Source: Gonatopus flavifemur (taxonomy: Eukaryota > Arthropoda > Insecta > Hymenoptera > Dryinidae). Taken from it: 64,000 nt of DNA. The stretch spans positions 44,308,001 to 44,372,000 of the forward strand of contig JAFFJZ010000004.1 in NCBI GenBank assembly GCA_018340375.1, written 5' to 3'. Shown here one piece after another: positions 23,113 to 33,410 of the stretch. Position 1 is the stretch's first letter. Each line of letters begins with the position of its first letter. The notes beneath the pieces are model-generated. The model saw only the letters and a program-made list of their open reading frames with translations, did no database searches and had not been told where the DNA came from. Made by a program: the position numbers and the translations under genes.

Positions 23113-23259
23113 CTGGTCTCACATGCAACCGGATTGTCCGGAACGGAACGATCCTAATTGGTAGAATACTAGTTTCCTTTGGATGTGACTATAACAATAC
23201 TAGGGATCCACCAATTATGAGCGTTCCGTTCCGGACAATCCGGTTGCATGTGAGACCAG
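23113..23259. mobile_element. 147-bp MITE with near-perfect ~38-bp inverted termini
   Basis: The left CTGGTCTCACATGCAACCGG continues into ATTGTCCGGAACGGAACG, and the right end is its exact complement. Flanks are GTAAGG and GGTAAG, so a roughly 5-bp GTAAG duplication is possible. It sits inside the 22728-24089 element. Confidence 0.8.
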
Positions 23260-23706
23260 GGTAAGCCTCTCAAGTGATGATGGTTGGTTCAAGTTCATAA
23301 AATGAAAGATGTAATAAGTGATATTGAATGAGAACACAAAACTAATTATATACATTTTGTTTTTCACTCGGGTATATTACAAACATTTTGGCATTCATTG
23401 ATACTGAAAATTTCAATTATTAGTATGATCGATTTTGTAGGTTATATGGTTAAAAAGTGTCTGAACTCCGATATATTTTAATACTTTGATGAACGTTGGA
23501 AGAACAAAAACTTAATGAACATAAAGATGATATGAACCAATCATTCAATAATTGTCCACGTACACCTGAGATTTTAAAATAATTTTTATATTTGATAAAG
23601 ACGTGAGTTCCGTGAGAGTTCTTCAGTCATTCATTTCAGAAGTTCGCCACGACTTCTGTCAACTAATGGACCGAGCTCCTCAAGAGTTCTATTAATGGGA
23701 CATTAC

Positions 23707-23951
23707 CCAGCCAGCACAAATGATCAATTTGAATTCATGAAGACTCCTCAAAGACCTCTTGAATAGTCCCCGTTATGCGACCAATAATGAATTCAAAATG
23801 AAATATTGTTGAATACCCGGAGAATTCATTATTAAATCTCGATATGAGTTCTCTCTAAACATCTAGTTGTCCATCAAGAGTTCAGTTTGAATTCATTGGA
23901 TTCATATTGAACTCATCCTTGGTCGCATAACGGGAGCTCTTTGCGGGGACT
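23707..23951. mobile_element. Degenerate MITE, CCCAGCCAGCACAAATG left end
   Basis: The left and right halves share inverted TTTGAATTCATGAAG-like, AGTCCCCGTTATGCGACCA / TGGTCGCATAACGGG and ATGAATTCA segments. The right terminus is less well kept. Nested in 22728-24089. Confidence 0.5.
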
Positions 23952-24089
23952 CTTGTACTGTATGGGTAACGACTTCTTGGCGTGATTGGGGAGAACACTT
24001 GTCGAATACTTCAGAATTCTTGAATAATGCTTTTTACAAATGCCGAGTTCTTTAGGAACTCTTCAAGAATTCCTTGTGTTATCTGGGAC

Positions 24090-25109
24090 AAAATTATAAT
24101 TCCAACATTTATTCCGCGATAATATGAAATTTTATTCCATCATTATTCATAAACAATTACTCAGATTTTTTCATAGGTATTGATAAATTTGTTATGTTTA
24201 TAGGAATATTCCGTTATTGATTCCATAATATCTGATCAGAGGGTTTTTATAAGTTCATTCAGTTTGAATAGATCACACCGGTTAGAACTATATAATATTC
24301 ATACAATCAATATTATTATAATTATCAAATTATCGAATTATTCATATAATTCAATATTGTTCAATGATATGTTTGTTCCCATATGCTGATATTGAATGTA
24401 GTCGAAATGAATTCGTGATATGTGTGAATGTAACATATTATAATAATTTTCCCGTCTTTGTTGCCAACTAGAAGTTTTCATCTTTCTCTGATTGGTCTTT
24501 CCATCCATAAGAGAGCGTGATTGATCAATTCTATTAGATTCACAGGTTTGCTGGAAACTTCCGTTAGTACATTAAAATGCAACCTAACCTTGTTTATGTT
24601 GCATACAAAAGACCAAACATAGTCACACGACGACGCATTTTGATTGAAAAATTGATTAAAATTTGTGTATGCCAATACAGTCGTCTTAGTTGTTGAATTT
24701 GAGTGTTGGTAGCAAACAGTGTGCATTAGAAAGAACGTGAATACCAATTATTTTGGAACTATTTGTGATTGATTTTGGACAATTCATTCAGTTTGATGGA
24801 TCGTATAGGTTAGAACTATTTCTTCATATAATTGAACATTTTTCAATGCTATAATTGTTCTCTTATGTTGATATCGAATGTATTCTATATGAATTCGTAA
24901 TGATTGTAATTTATGGTGGTTTTTTCAATTTTAATTTTTTTATGAAAATTGATTTATAATCATTGCTCATTTATATAATATTTGATTTTATGTATACAAT
25001 TTATGATTATAATTCACATTATGGGATTAATTCTAAACATTATTAGTGGTTAACAAATAAATATTTTCAAGTGTCCATTTTGCATGATTTTTTTCTATAT
25101 CAAAACAAG
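24090..25109. other. Probable 5' region of the DUF4806-like gene
   Basis: No coding segment identified. Two diverged copies of about 170 bp (24246-24440 and 24777-24920) share TTCATTCAGTTTGA and GGTTAGAACTAT. The first exon and promoter of the downstream gene may lie here, but I could not place them. Confidence 0.4.
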
Positions 25110-28100
25110 ATGAAAGTAAACCATACACACTTGTCGAATTCGTTGATGTCGATGAAAGGAATGGCAATTTGAAGGACATAGAATGTTTGCCAACAAAATG
25201 GCTTGAATTCGACGAAGAAACTGGACAATGCGTAACATTCTATCCTCCTCCGCCGTACAATGAATCTGTCCAGGAAAAAGTGCGAAATTTAGAGAATCCT
25301 AACATGCAGTGGGAAATTCATAAAGTCATTCTCAAAGGAACTGCTCGTAAGTAATTTGGTTTCAAAACTATTAAATATATTCTGCTTGTTTATTCCAAAT
25401 CGTGGACAATGAGCATTCATTTTGAAACAGCTGATTGTTACCTTTATAAGAAATCGTAGATACAAAAAATATTTCCAAAGTTTCAATGTTCCTTTGTGAA
25501 GAAAATTTGATTATGTTACAGGAACTTACAAGAGCGCGATGGTTAAATTGAACCGATTGGAAAAATATCCACATGCTTTCACTGACGATGGTGTGCAACC
25601 CGATGAAAAAGTGAAAATGTTGCAAGAGATGATCAAACAAAACAAAATTCAATCCAAAGGTCCATTAGCGTTTGATGAAAATCTGAAAAAATTCAGTAGT
25701 GAAGAAAATGACACATATTCATCACACAGTAAGCGATTTTTTTTAATCAACAAATGAATTTTCAAATTGCTGCACTATTACAGTGGATTGCGATTGTTGT
25801 TGAATGTCTACGCCGTTTAAAAATTTCATACAAAACATCATAATATTTATTTGAAGTTTCCTACGTATTGGAGTTATTAAATTTGGTATCGTTTTCATCC
25901 CTTCATTTTACGACATTTTATTGTATTCATGAAATTCATCAGTATGAGAAACATCAAAACTAATACTGCATTTCTCTAAATGATACATACTGACACTGAA
26001 TTTCCGAGTAATTCGAGTCAAAAAAACATTCGGAATGTAATTTAAGAGACTGGAGAAAAATTAACTCAATCCATTTTCTGTATTGTATTTTCAATTTTCA
26101 ACTTCAAATCGTAAAAAATTTGATGTTCAATGACAAGCATCCCGTACAGCACAACCCCCGATCCTCCACCTGAGACTTCGATGGTATGGAGGTGGAGAAT
26201 TGGTGGAGAAATGAGAGCCCTGGAAATAAGGGAGGAAATAGGGAGAGTCTCCGTTGAGGGCACGGAGAGGTGACGGGGAGATGTGCGCCCCTTGTATATC
26301 CAATAAAATTCATATTGGTGCATTTACGTATTCAAATCTGGTCATGTTCCTATTTCCTCCCTTATTTCCACGGCTGTCATTTCTCCACCAATTCTCCACC
26401 TCCATACCATCGAAGTCTCAGGTGAAGCATCGGTGGTTGTGCTGTACGAAATAAAATATAATTCAATTATTTAAGCAGGGTCTCATCTAACGATCGACAT
26501 ACGAGCTGAATTTTGTGAATTTTTTTCCATATCCTGAGGCAGATAGATAACTCAATTTTTTCCTAATTGTTCATGATGTCTTCAAGTACAGGAGGAATTT
26601 TTTCCAGTAAAAAATAGCATTGTAAGAATTATCTATACTGTCTCAGAGGTAATCGTCCAACGAAAATGTCAACAGATATTATTTTATCATTGAAGGACGA
26701 ATAATTTCATTGTACCAAATGAGATTGTGGGTATTAATCAAATTTCATGAAAAACGATTGATAGGTCAAGTTTGAAAACAACAAACCAATATTTTTATGA
26801 AAAACTAGAACAGATGATATGCCCATGAAGGTATAATATTATCATAATGATGTTTTGGATGATTTTCATTTGTCAATTTTCAAAAAACAAGCTTCTAATT
26901 CATCATGAATTTTATACATGTTTAGATTCTGAAAGTTCTGGAAGTTCTGATTCATCAATAGAAAATTCTCAAACCAAAAAAACCAAGCAAAAAAATAAAT
27001 GTGAGTAATATAACAATCAATATAATTCGACATGTACTTCGATCCGCTTTTATATTCTAGCAACAAGTCAGACAAGAAAGCGTGTATTGAGAGGTGAGTT
27101 CTTTATGAGGAAATCAACGATTTCATAGATATTTGAGGAATATGATTGATTGTGATTTCAGATTCATCAGTTTTCAACCAGGGAAACTAGAAGCATGCAA
27201 CACAAGATCTACGCCAAGGAATTTTGAATAATACGAAGAAGAATACCATAAATTCAGCATCCATCAGTAAGATCTATATTGTCCTCAATTATCATTGACA
27301 TTGATCGTTCACATCTAATCTACTATATATACAGGAGGTACATTTGGAATATTATATTTCAGATGAAGAGATAACATTGGCTGGAAATCTAGGTCCAGGA
27401 AATGATGAAAATTTTTCACTCATTGAAAATTGCCGCCAAGGTGAAGATTATTCAAATATATCATTTTATCTTTATATTCATGGACAAATAGCACTAGTCA
27501 TTGACAATATGGAGTAATGTTCTGCATAAGCTATTTTTTCAAACATTATATATGAAGTTATGTAATTTCTACACTTATGTGCAAATATTTTGATTTCAGA
27601 AGACTGGAAATCGAATTTATGTTCAATTGATAAAATTGTTGCAACACATTGCATGTGTTTGAAGAATGAAATATTTGGTAGTCTAAAAAAAATTGACAAC
27701 AAATTAGATGCTTTATTACTAGGGAGTGGGAAACACAACAACTTGGAGATGAAAATAATGAACGTCAATACTTTCAATGAAAAATATAATTGTCTCCCTA
27801 TTTCTTCCATAGAAGAATTTGAAAATTTTGATGATAAATTGAAGCAAAAAGGAGAGATACTATCAGAAATCGTGAGCTATGAATCATTATTTTCATAAAT
27901 ACGTGATTACCAGATTATGATTCGATTCAGAATTGCCTCTTTTTCAGAAATTTGTTTTGTCGACAATATATAATAATAATGATGATGTGACAAAAAATTT
28001 GAAAAACATAATAAAAAATTTTATAACTCGGGAATTGGCTCAACAGTTCACTGCAAAACGACAATCTAAAGATAAGAAAATATTTTGTGAAACGAAATTC

Positions 28101-28336
28101 AACTCTATCATACAAGGTGAATACAAAAAAATCATTCGGTCTTCGATATTTTATTGCTTCAGTTTTGAATTTCTCATTATTCGTTCATCATGTTTATAGA
28201 ATTCTTTGAAGCAAAATATATTGCTAACAGACAAGAACCGTTATCAAAGGCAATGTATGAAAAAGGGCTCACAGCTGTTTTGTCCAACAGTAAGGATTGG
28301 GATGGAATGCGGAAGAACAGGATTATTGAAAAATAG
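25110..28336 (+). pseudogene. DUF4806-like partner gene, nine visible exons, one amber codon
   Basis: I read exons 25110-25346, 25522-25728, 26926-27000, 27061-27093, 27162-27266, 27363-27440, 27600-27871, 27948-28116 and 28200-28336. All introns are GT-AG, nearly all phase 1, and the exon phases agree throughout; a first exon with the start codon is missing. The N-terminus (YTLVEFVDV, then CLPTKWLEF and FYPPP) matches the usual opening of DUF4806 proteins, and the late part (CLPISSIEEFENFDDKLKQK, ITRELAQQF) fits the DUF4806 region. Exon 3 encodes a Ser-rich then Lys-rich linker. A TAG at 27188 breaks the fifth exon listed. Function is unknown; its position beside the transposase suggests an accessory transposition protein, perhaps one that binds DNA or ubiquitin-like partners (speculative). 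Domain assignment is from memory of family patterns. Confidence 0.7.
26144..26447. mobile_element. 304-bp fold-back MITE in an intron
   Basis: The arms start GTACAGCACAACCCCCGATC and end with the complement GTTGTGCTGTAC. They share TCGATGGTATGGAGGTGGAG and AATAAGGGAGGAAATAGG over about 100 bp. Lies in intron 2 (25729-26925) of the DUF4806-like gene. Confidence 0.8.
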
Positions 28337-28856
28337 ATGTTTTCTGCATGATTCTTTTTACTTATTTTCTGTTCCATTTTGTCATCTATTTGACGCATAT
28401 ATTGACAAATCGATTTCATTTTGTTTTTTCCTAATATTTTATATTCAAATTTTATGATAGTGATAGCACCGAAATTACTGAGTTTCCTATCTTGCATCTT
28501 ATGTCATTAATATGTGATATTAGTATAAATGATACCAGAGATTGTTTCTTTTATATAATCCTCAAGAGTGATGATTGAATAATCCTGTGATACTTAATGT
28601 GATGATTATGTATATTTAATAACCATACAAAATTTGATACTGTGAGAACAGATATTGAGTATCAATACTATTAGCTACAATAATAATAATAATAATGATA
28701 ATAATAATAATAATAATAATAAATTGTGAATTTGAATATTTTTCACCAATGTAAAAAAACACATGTTTGGATTTATTCAGTGAATATTGATGACACATGA
28801 AACAAAAATCATTGAAATAAAAATATTCAAAGATGACTCATTGAGTCCTGTATGAT
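28337..28856. repeat. 3' flank of the gene with an AAT/TAA microsatellite
   Basis: AATAAT trinucleotide runs with one GAT interruption occupy about 28678-28724. ATAAAATG-type words upstream could serve for polyadenylation. No ORF of substance. Confidence 0.6.
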
Positions 28857-29110
28857 CTTCAGTTATTCCTTAACATCCTTATCATCATTATACGATAATC
28901 GGTCCTTTGACTGGTTTGATGAAATCCTCCAACCCTGTTCATTATCCACCAGACGTATAATTTCTACCTATCTACAACAGCCCCTGTCTTGTATAATTTG
29001 TTTTATATAACCTAATCTAGTTCTACCATTACATGTTTCACCCTTCATTTTTCCTTCTGATATTGTTTTTAACATTATTCCCGTCGATTTCCTCTAAAAC
29101 TTTCTCAATG
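28857..29110 (-). pseudogene. 3' end of a LINE copy, minus strand
   Basis: The minus strand reads ISEGKMKGETCNGRTRLGYI then KQIIQDRGCC and a stop near 28957, followed by a short 3' tail. It parallels the fragment at 29548-29772 (LEGKMNGKTRKGRPGLGYMK), so it is the same LINE family, inserted inside the 10.6-kb transposon. Severely 5'-truncated, as LINE copies usually are. Confidence 0.7.
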
Positions 29111-29329
29111 AAATGGATGAAGTTAAACGTGGTGAACTCAACAAGAACATTTCGAGATATGTTATCATCCTGTAACTTGTTATGGCAAAAATATTTTCGC
29201 TAAAACTTCACTCTGTAATCCTTGAAAACATTTTGAACGAAACCGTAAATCATTATTCTAGTGGAAAATCATTGAATCATCATCATAATTTCACATTTCC
29301 ATCGGTACAATCTGCATTTTTGGGGTAGT

Positions 29330-29547
29330 GAATGTTTTGTTAGTTACTGATGAATAACTCATCAGTTACTGATCAGCGCCTCGTCAGTTACTCGCTCATA
29401 TCTGCTCAGTTTTTCTAATCAGTTCCTCATTAGTCGAAGCGTTACACCCCTTGTCGGAAACTTGTAAGTTCACTGATCAGTTCCTGATCAGTAAAGTGGA
29501 AAACTGATCGGTGCCTCATCATTTGCTAGAGAAAATTTCTACTAGGG
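29330..29547. promoter_or_regulatory. Right terminus with subterminal CTGATCAG array
   Basis: AGTTACTGATGA, CTCATCAGTTACTGATCAG, CTCGTCAGTTACT, CTAATCAGTTCCTCA, CACTGATCAGTTCCTGATCAG, AACTGATCGG and CCTCATCA occur before ATTTCTACTAGGG. They mirror the left array in both orientations. Confidence 0.7.
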
Positions 29548-29772
29548 GTGTTATAGAAGGATGCTCAAAATGAAGTGGATAGAGAAAGTAAAAAATGAAG
29601 AAGTACTTGAGAAGGTAGATGAAAAAAGAAGTCTTTTAAAACATGGCGTGAGAAGAAGAAGTGATCTGATACGATACACATTAAGCCATGATAGTTCATT
29701 GGAAAAATCTTGGAAGGGAAAATGAATGGTAAAACTCGCAAAGGTAGACCTGGATTAGGTTATATGAAACAG
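29548..29772 (+). pseudogene. LINE reverse transcriptase fragment, 3' part
   Basis: Continues the protein broken at 18968: CYRRMLKMKWIEKVKNEEVL, then KRSLLKHGVRRRSDLIRYTL, and GRPGLGYMKQ at the truncated end. The frame is in register with the 5' part when the 10.6-kb element and one GT are discounted. The C-terminus is cut off where repeat R begins. Confidence 0.85.
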
Positions 29773-30175
29773 TATTTTCATCAAAATTTCTAGCAATCGC
29801 ACATTGACATGTACATGTAATTATATGTCACCAGTTTTGAGTATTTGTAGAATTATCTACGATTGTAGTGTAACAATTTTACACAGACATGTGGATCTAA
29901 TTCCATTTCACCAGTACTTTGTACTTAGGAAATCACCATTCTAATGTCCTTCTGAATTCACAGAAAACCTGAAGATACATCACAATTGGCTGAAGTGTTG
30001 GAACAATCTATTTCAAGTTGTTGCAGTAATTTGACACTTGTTTCTTACAGTGTAGCCGTGAAATGCTACGATATCGGGGACAGGAATATTCCATGCTAGA
30101 TGCCCACATCCCACGAATGTTTCAGGTATTTTCTCAGAACATCTTCAGAATGTCCCATGTGACCACATCAATTGC
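29773..30175 (+). repeat. Dispersed repeat R, copy A (uninterrupted reference)
   Basis: Matches the complement of 35226-35405, 40270-40414 and 42281-42378 laid end to end, at about 90% identity. Landmarks are ACATGTACATGTAATTATAT, GATGTATCTTCAGGTTTTCT (complement) and CCCCGATATCGTAGCATTTC (complement). It acts as an empty-site control for two insertions in copy B. Non-coding. Confidence 0.8.
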
Positions 30176-30571
30176 GATGTTCTGAAGACATTCTCGCAAT
30201 CCTATCAACAGAGAAGGTGACACAAGATATTGCCAGAACATTCTCCTGGTGAACACTACATGTAAGTGTTATGTAACACAGAAAACACAAACTTACTAGA
30301 GGTGTGCGAATCGTCCAAAATCGAATCGAATCTTGGTAGATTCGATTCGATTCGGTAACGAACATTAGGAATTCGTATACGAATTATTCGAAAATTTCAA
30401 ATCACAAAGATTCGATTTCGGATTGCCGAAGGTAGAAAATCTGGGTTAAAAATTTTGTAGGATCTCATCCAATTCCCACTCATTTGGGTTTTTTCCATTA
30501 GAGATCAACAAAATTCAACGGAATGTAGCAAAATTTCGGTGGAATTCAGTGATAGTCCGGGAGCAGAGCAT

Positions 30572-30943
30572 ACACGGAGAAACAGGAATTCGCTGTGGCA
30601 GCGAAATCTACTTTTGCTGGGTTCCTTTTGCCAGAGCAGCAAATTTTTCGCTGTGACAGCAAACTATTTGCTGTTCCAGCAATCTTGTTACCTGCGACAG
30701 CGAATTTTTAGCTGTGGCAGCAGAAAATGTTTGCTATCCCAGCAAAATTTGTTTGCTATTCTATATATAATACTGAAAATTTGCTGGCGGAGCAAACATT
30801 TTTTGCTGTCACAGCTAAACAATTGCTGTCGTAGCTAACACGATTGCTGTTATAGCAAATTTTTAGCTAGGTCAGCAAAAAATTTTGCTATCCTATATAT
30901 AATACCTCGATTTGCTGCGTCAGCAAATTTTTTCTCTCCGTGT
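30572..30943. mobile_element. 372-bp MITE packed with TTTGCTG...CAGCAAA mini-hairpins
   Basis: Termini are ACACGGAGA and TCTCTCCGTGT. Between them about twelve short imperfect dyads such as GCTGTGGCAGC, TTTGCTGTTCCAGCAA and TTTGCTGCGTCAGCAAA recur every 25-35 bp. A TATATATAATAC segment is also repeated (about 30762 and 30895). Confidence 0.75.
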
Positions 30944-31112
30944 AGAGATATAAGACCAGAGGAGGTATGCTGGGGCTGTTCGCGTCATCGCAATAAACAG
31001 AGAGAAGAGATATGAGGGTGCCATATTCTCTCTGGCTTCTCTCTGTTTATTTCAATAACGTTTCCACTTATGTGAAATTTCCATACTTGCCTCCTTTAGT
31101 CTTATATCTCTA
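30944..31112. repeat. Fold-back repeat, AGAGATATAAGAC ends
   Basis: The outer arms AGAGATATAAGAC and GTCTTATATCTCT enclose a second inverted pair, AATAAACAGAGAGAAG and CTTCTCTCTGTTTATT. It directly adjoins the previous MITE. Confidence 0.65.
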
Positions 31113-31337
31113 TGAAGCAGAGTTACCAGGCAAAATCCTCAGACTCAAATGATTGGTCATTTATTGTACCACCAGCCTATCATATTCCCAATTCCGAAAG
31201 AAATGCCCAATGAACCAAGAACTTGGAGATTTTTCCCCTCAACGACAATGCCCATCTGGCAGCTCTGCTATACCCATGAGACTAAATAAATTTCTGTAAA
31301 ATCGTTGACTCTCACTGAAATTCGCTGGATTGCACAT

Positions 31338-32110
31338 TGCACTGAAAAAAACTCTTTAGTTGCAGTAACTGAAACCCACATGGAATACAAAATTTGAGTT
31401 GCTTGGACTGAAATATTGTGTACTATAAGAAACACTCCCAGTTATAGAAATTAATATTTTGTTGAGAAAACTACACTAAAAAATTTCCACTGGAAACTCC
31501 AAGTATTTCACTGGAAGTTATAACCAGTACATTGGACTGAAAATTTCCATACATTTGCCGGAATATTTCCGCACATTCATCAAAATTTCACTGCAAACAA
31601 TGGAATTTTACAGCACAAAGTCCATAAAATTGCAGTGAATGTACTGGAAAAAGAGTTCATTGGAACTTTCCAGTACCAAGGCGCAGTAGATTTCCAGTTT
31701 TTTTTACAGTGTACAATTTTTTATTTGAGGTCATATTTGACTAAATTTTTAGTCGCGATGACTAACCATTTTTTTCAGTGTGTATGTAACTTTATTGAAT
31801 TCCACTAAACGTTGGGCTTTCAATACACCGAATCGTTTTTGTACCGAATGCTCATTATACCGAAAATTCATGTCCCCAACGTTGATAGACCGAAGAATTA
31901 TTTATTATGCCGAATGTATCTGATTGGATGAAGACTGCAATTTCTTGTGGATTATATAAGAATGAAGAATCTGATTGCTTCCGACCACGAAGTAAGAAAA
32001 GGAGTCTCATCTCCGTAAAACTGAAGCGGCACATTTTTTTGGGAAGTATTGCAAGTCAAATCTCGTCACTCGTGGCGCTGTTGTTCCCAGTAACCCTACG
32101 AAAATATATA
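31338..32110. repeat. MITE remnants and ACCGAA repeats
   Basis: CACTGAAAAAAACTC near 31340 pairs with TTTTTTTCAGTG near 31770. An inner ACACTAAAAAA near 31472 pairs with TTTTTTACAGTGT near 31705. A CTGCCAGATGGGCATTG end (complement) lies near 31232. TACCGAAT-like hexamers repeat at 31825-31915. No gene; the small ORF at 31907 is not convincing. Confidence 0.45.
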
Positions 32111-33284
32111 TAATATATATAATATATAAGGAAACATAGTAAAGGAAAAAAAAATAAGGCTTCTTCCCGAACACGTGAGAGAAATGATTTTTTGTCACGA
32201 CAATCTTAAAATCCCGACAAATGTCGCATCAAACATTCAAAATGAGTAATGATTGGGAGGTTCTCACACATATATGTCAGTCATTGATTATTTAGCAGCA
32301 TTTCCAGAACAGTGATTTCTTATATTAATAATCGATATATCAGATATTAGCCATTAAAAATGTTAAATGTTAATCCAAAAATGTTTTCTATCCGAAATAA
32401 TTAAATATATCAAAACAAAATTCGAATTTCAATATCATTCCATCATATACAGTGAAATTTCTTCCATGTATCACAGCCATTGAGAATCAGATAAATAGTA
32501 GTTTCCACAACTCTTGATACTACACGGAGAGAAGTATACGGTAACCATTACCAGGAAGAATAGGAATTAGGTGACAGATATTCAAAAATTGCCATAAGTA
32601 CTATTCAAAATCGAAGTGAGTGCGATAAAATGTTTACGTTGCCATGGGAACGATAGGTTAACATCTTAATGATCATCAAATCGCGAGTCAGCACTCAATT
32701 CTTATCCTAAAGTCGCGATGAGAACTAGAGCAAATGGTAATCAATCCCATACACTTTTCTCAGTGTATGCACATATATTAAATCATCTTCAAAATTTAAT
32801 CTTCTCTAGTAGAAATTTGATCAGATGTTCTTTGGCTTAGGTCAACTGTACTGAGACAAGGATTCATTTGAATATTTGACAGCTAGGAAATTCAGTCACT
32901 TTGCATAAAAATTAAGTTGAACTGAATCTATTTTCTTTGTCACCGCTAACTTTTTTGTTACCCTTGGATAAATTGTTACATTCATACTTCAGACGACTAG
33001 ATTTTTTATTCATGCTAGCTAAAATTTAGCTAGAACCAAGACAACTATATGGTAATTACCGCAGCTTATTAACTTTTCCACAGTGTGAAGATGTGGGAAC
33101 AGTTATTGATAATCGAAGAATGATTTTCATTTGAGTGCGATAATTCATGAAATACCTTAGATTACTGAAACTGGATATTTTAAAATATTTCATGCACATT
33201 CATGAGAATCGATTATCTGGAAGCATCTTCTCAAAATATACCAATTACATTCAGAAAATGCCTCCTGAACATTTTTGGCGCTGG
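32111..33284. other. hAT interior without a gene
   Basis: An AT-dinucleotide run lies at 32104-32128. A possible MITE at 32522-32766 starts ACACGGAGAGAAG and ends CTTTTCTCAGTGT. Otherwise AT-rich. Confidence 0.4.
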
Positions 33285-33410
33285 AATTCGATTCGATTCG
33301 ATATCGACGCTCCAAATTCGATTCGATTCGGATTCGAGATAATGACGAGGAATTCGATTCGATTCGATTCGAGGGTTTAAAAACACGATTCGCACACCTC
33401 TTAAACTCAC

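Larger units (their letters stand above)
22728..24089. mobile_element. 1.36-kb element, CCCAGATAACACAA ends, GAATTC-rich
   Basis: CCCAGATAACACAA at the left and TTGTGTTATCTGGG at the right are perfect complements. Subterminal regions repeat AAGAGTTCTTGAATTC- and GAACTCTTGACGAATTC-like words in both orientations. It lies between the two genes of the 10.6-kb element. No coding sequence. Confidence 0.75.
18971..29547 (+). mobile_element. 10.6-kb two-gene DNA transposon, EnSpm/Tnp2-like
   Basis: It is bounded by perfect 13-bp inverted repeats CCCTAGTAGAAAT with GT on both sides (18969-18970 and 29548-29549). The insertion site is proven by the LINE it splits: LINE coding continues in register across the element if one GT is kept. 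It carries a transposase gene (19765-22679), a DUF4806-like gene (25110-28336), subterminal CTGATCAG arrays, and nested later insertions at 20147-20500, 22728-24089 and 26144-26447. Protein motifs point to the Tnp2 branch of EnSpm/CACTA. The CCCTAG ends and 2-bp duplication differ from classic CACTA, so the superfamily is tentative. Both genes carry disabling codons, so this copy is probably inactive. Confidence 0.85.
30297..33402. mobile_element. 3.1-kb hAT-type non-autonomous element
   Basis: The left TAGAGGTGTGCGAATCGT matches, from the right, AAGAGGTGTGCGAATCGT. The 8-bp flanks are AAACTTAC and AAACTCAC (7 of 8). TTCGATTCGATTCG-type subterminal repeats occur at both ends (about 30320-30420 and 33285-33375). 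I see no transposase; the interior is a set of smaller MITEs. Confidence 0.8.

Noticed and set aside
28616..28798. Minus ORF with a poly-Ile stretch
   Set aside because: Produced by the AAT/ATT microsatellite.
18649..29772. Idea that two unrelated LINE fragments flank a host gene cluster
   Set aside because: The fragments are adjacent parts of one protein and meet in register when the 10.6-kb transposon and one GT are removed.
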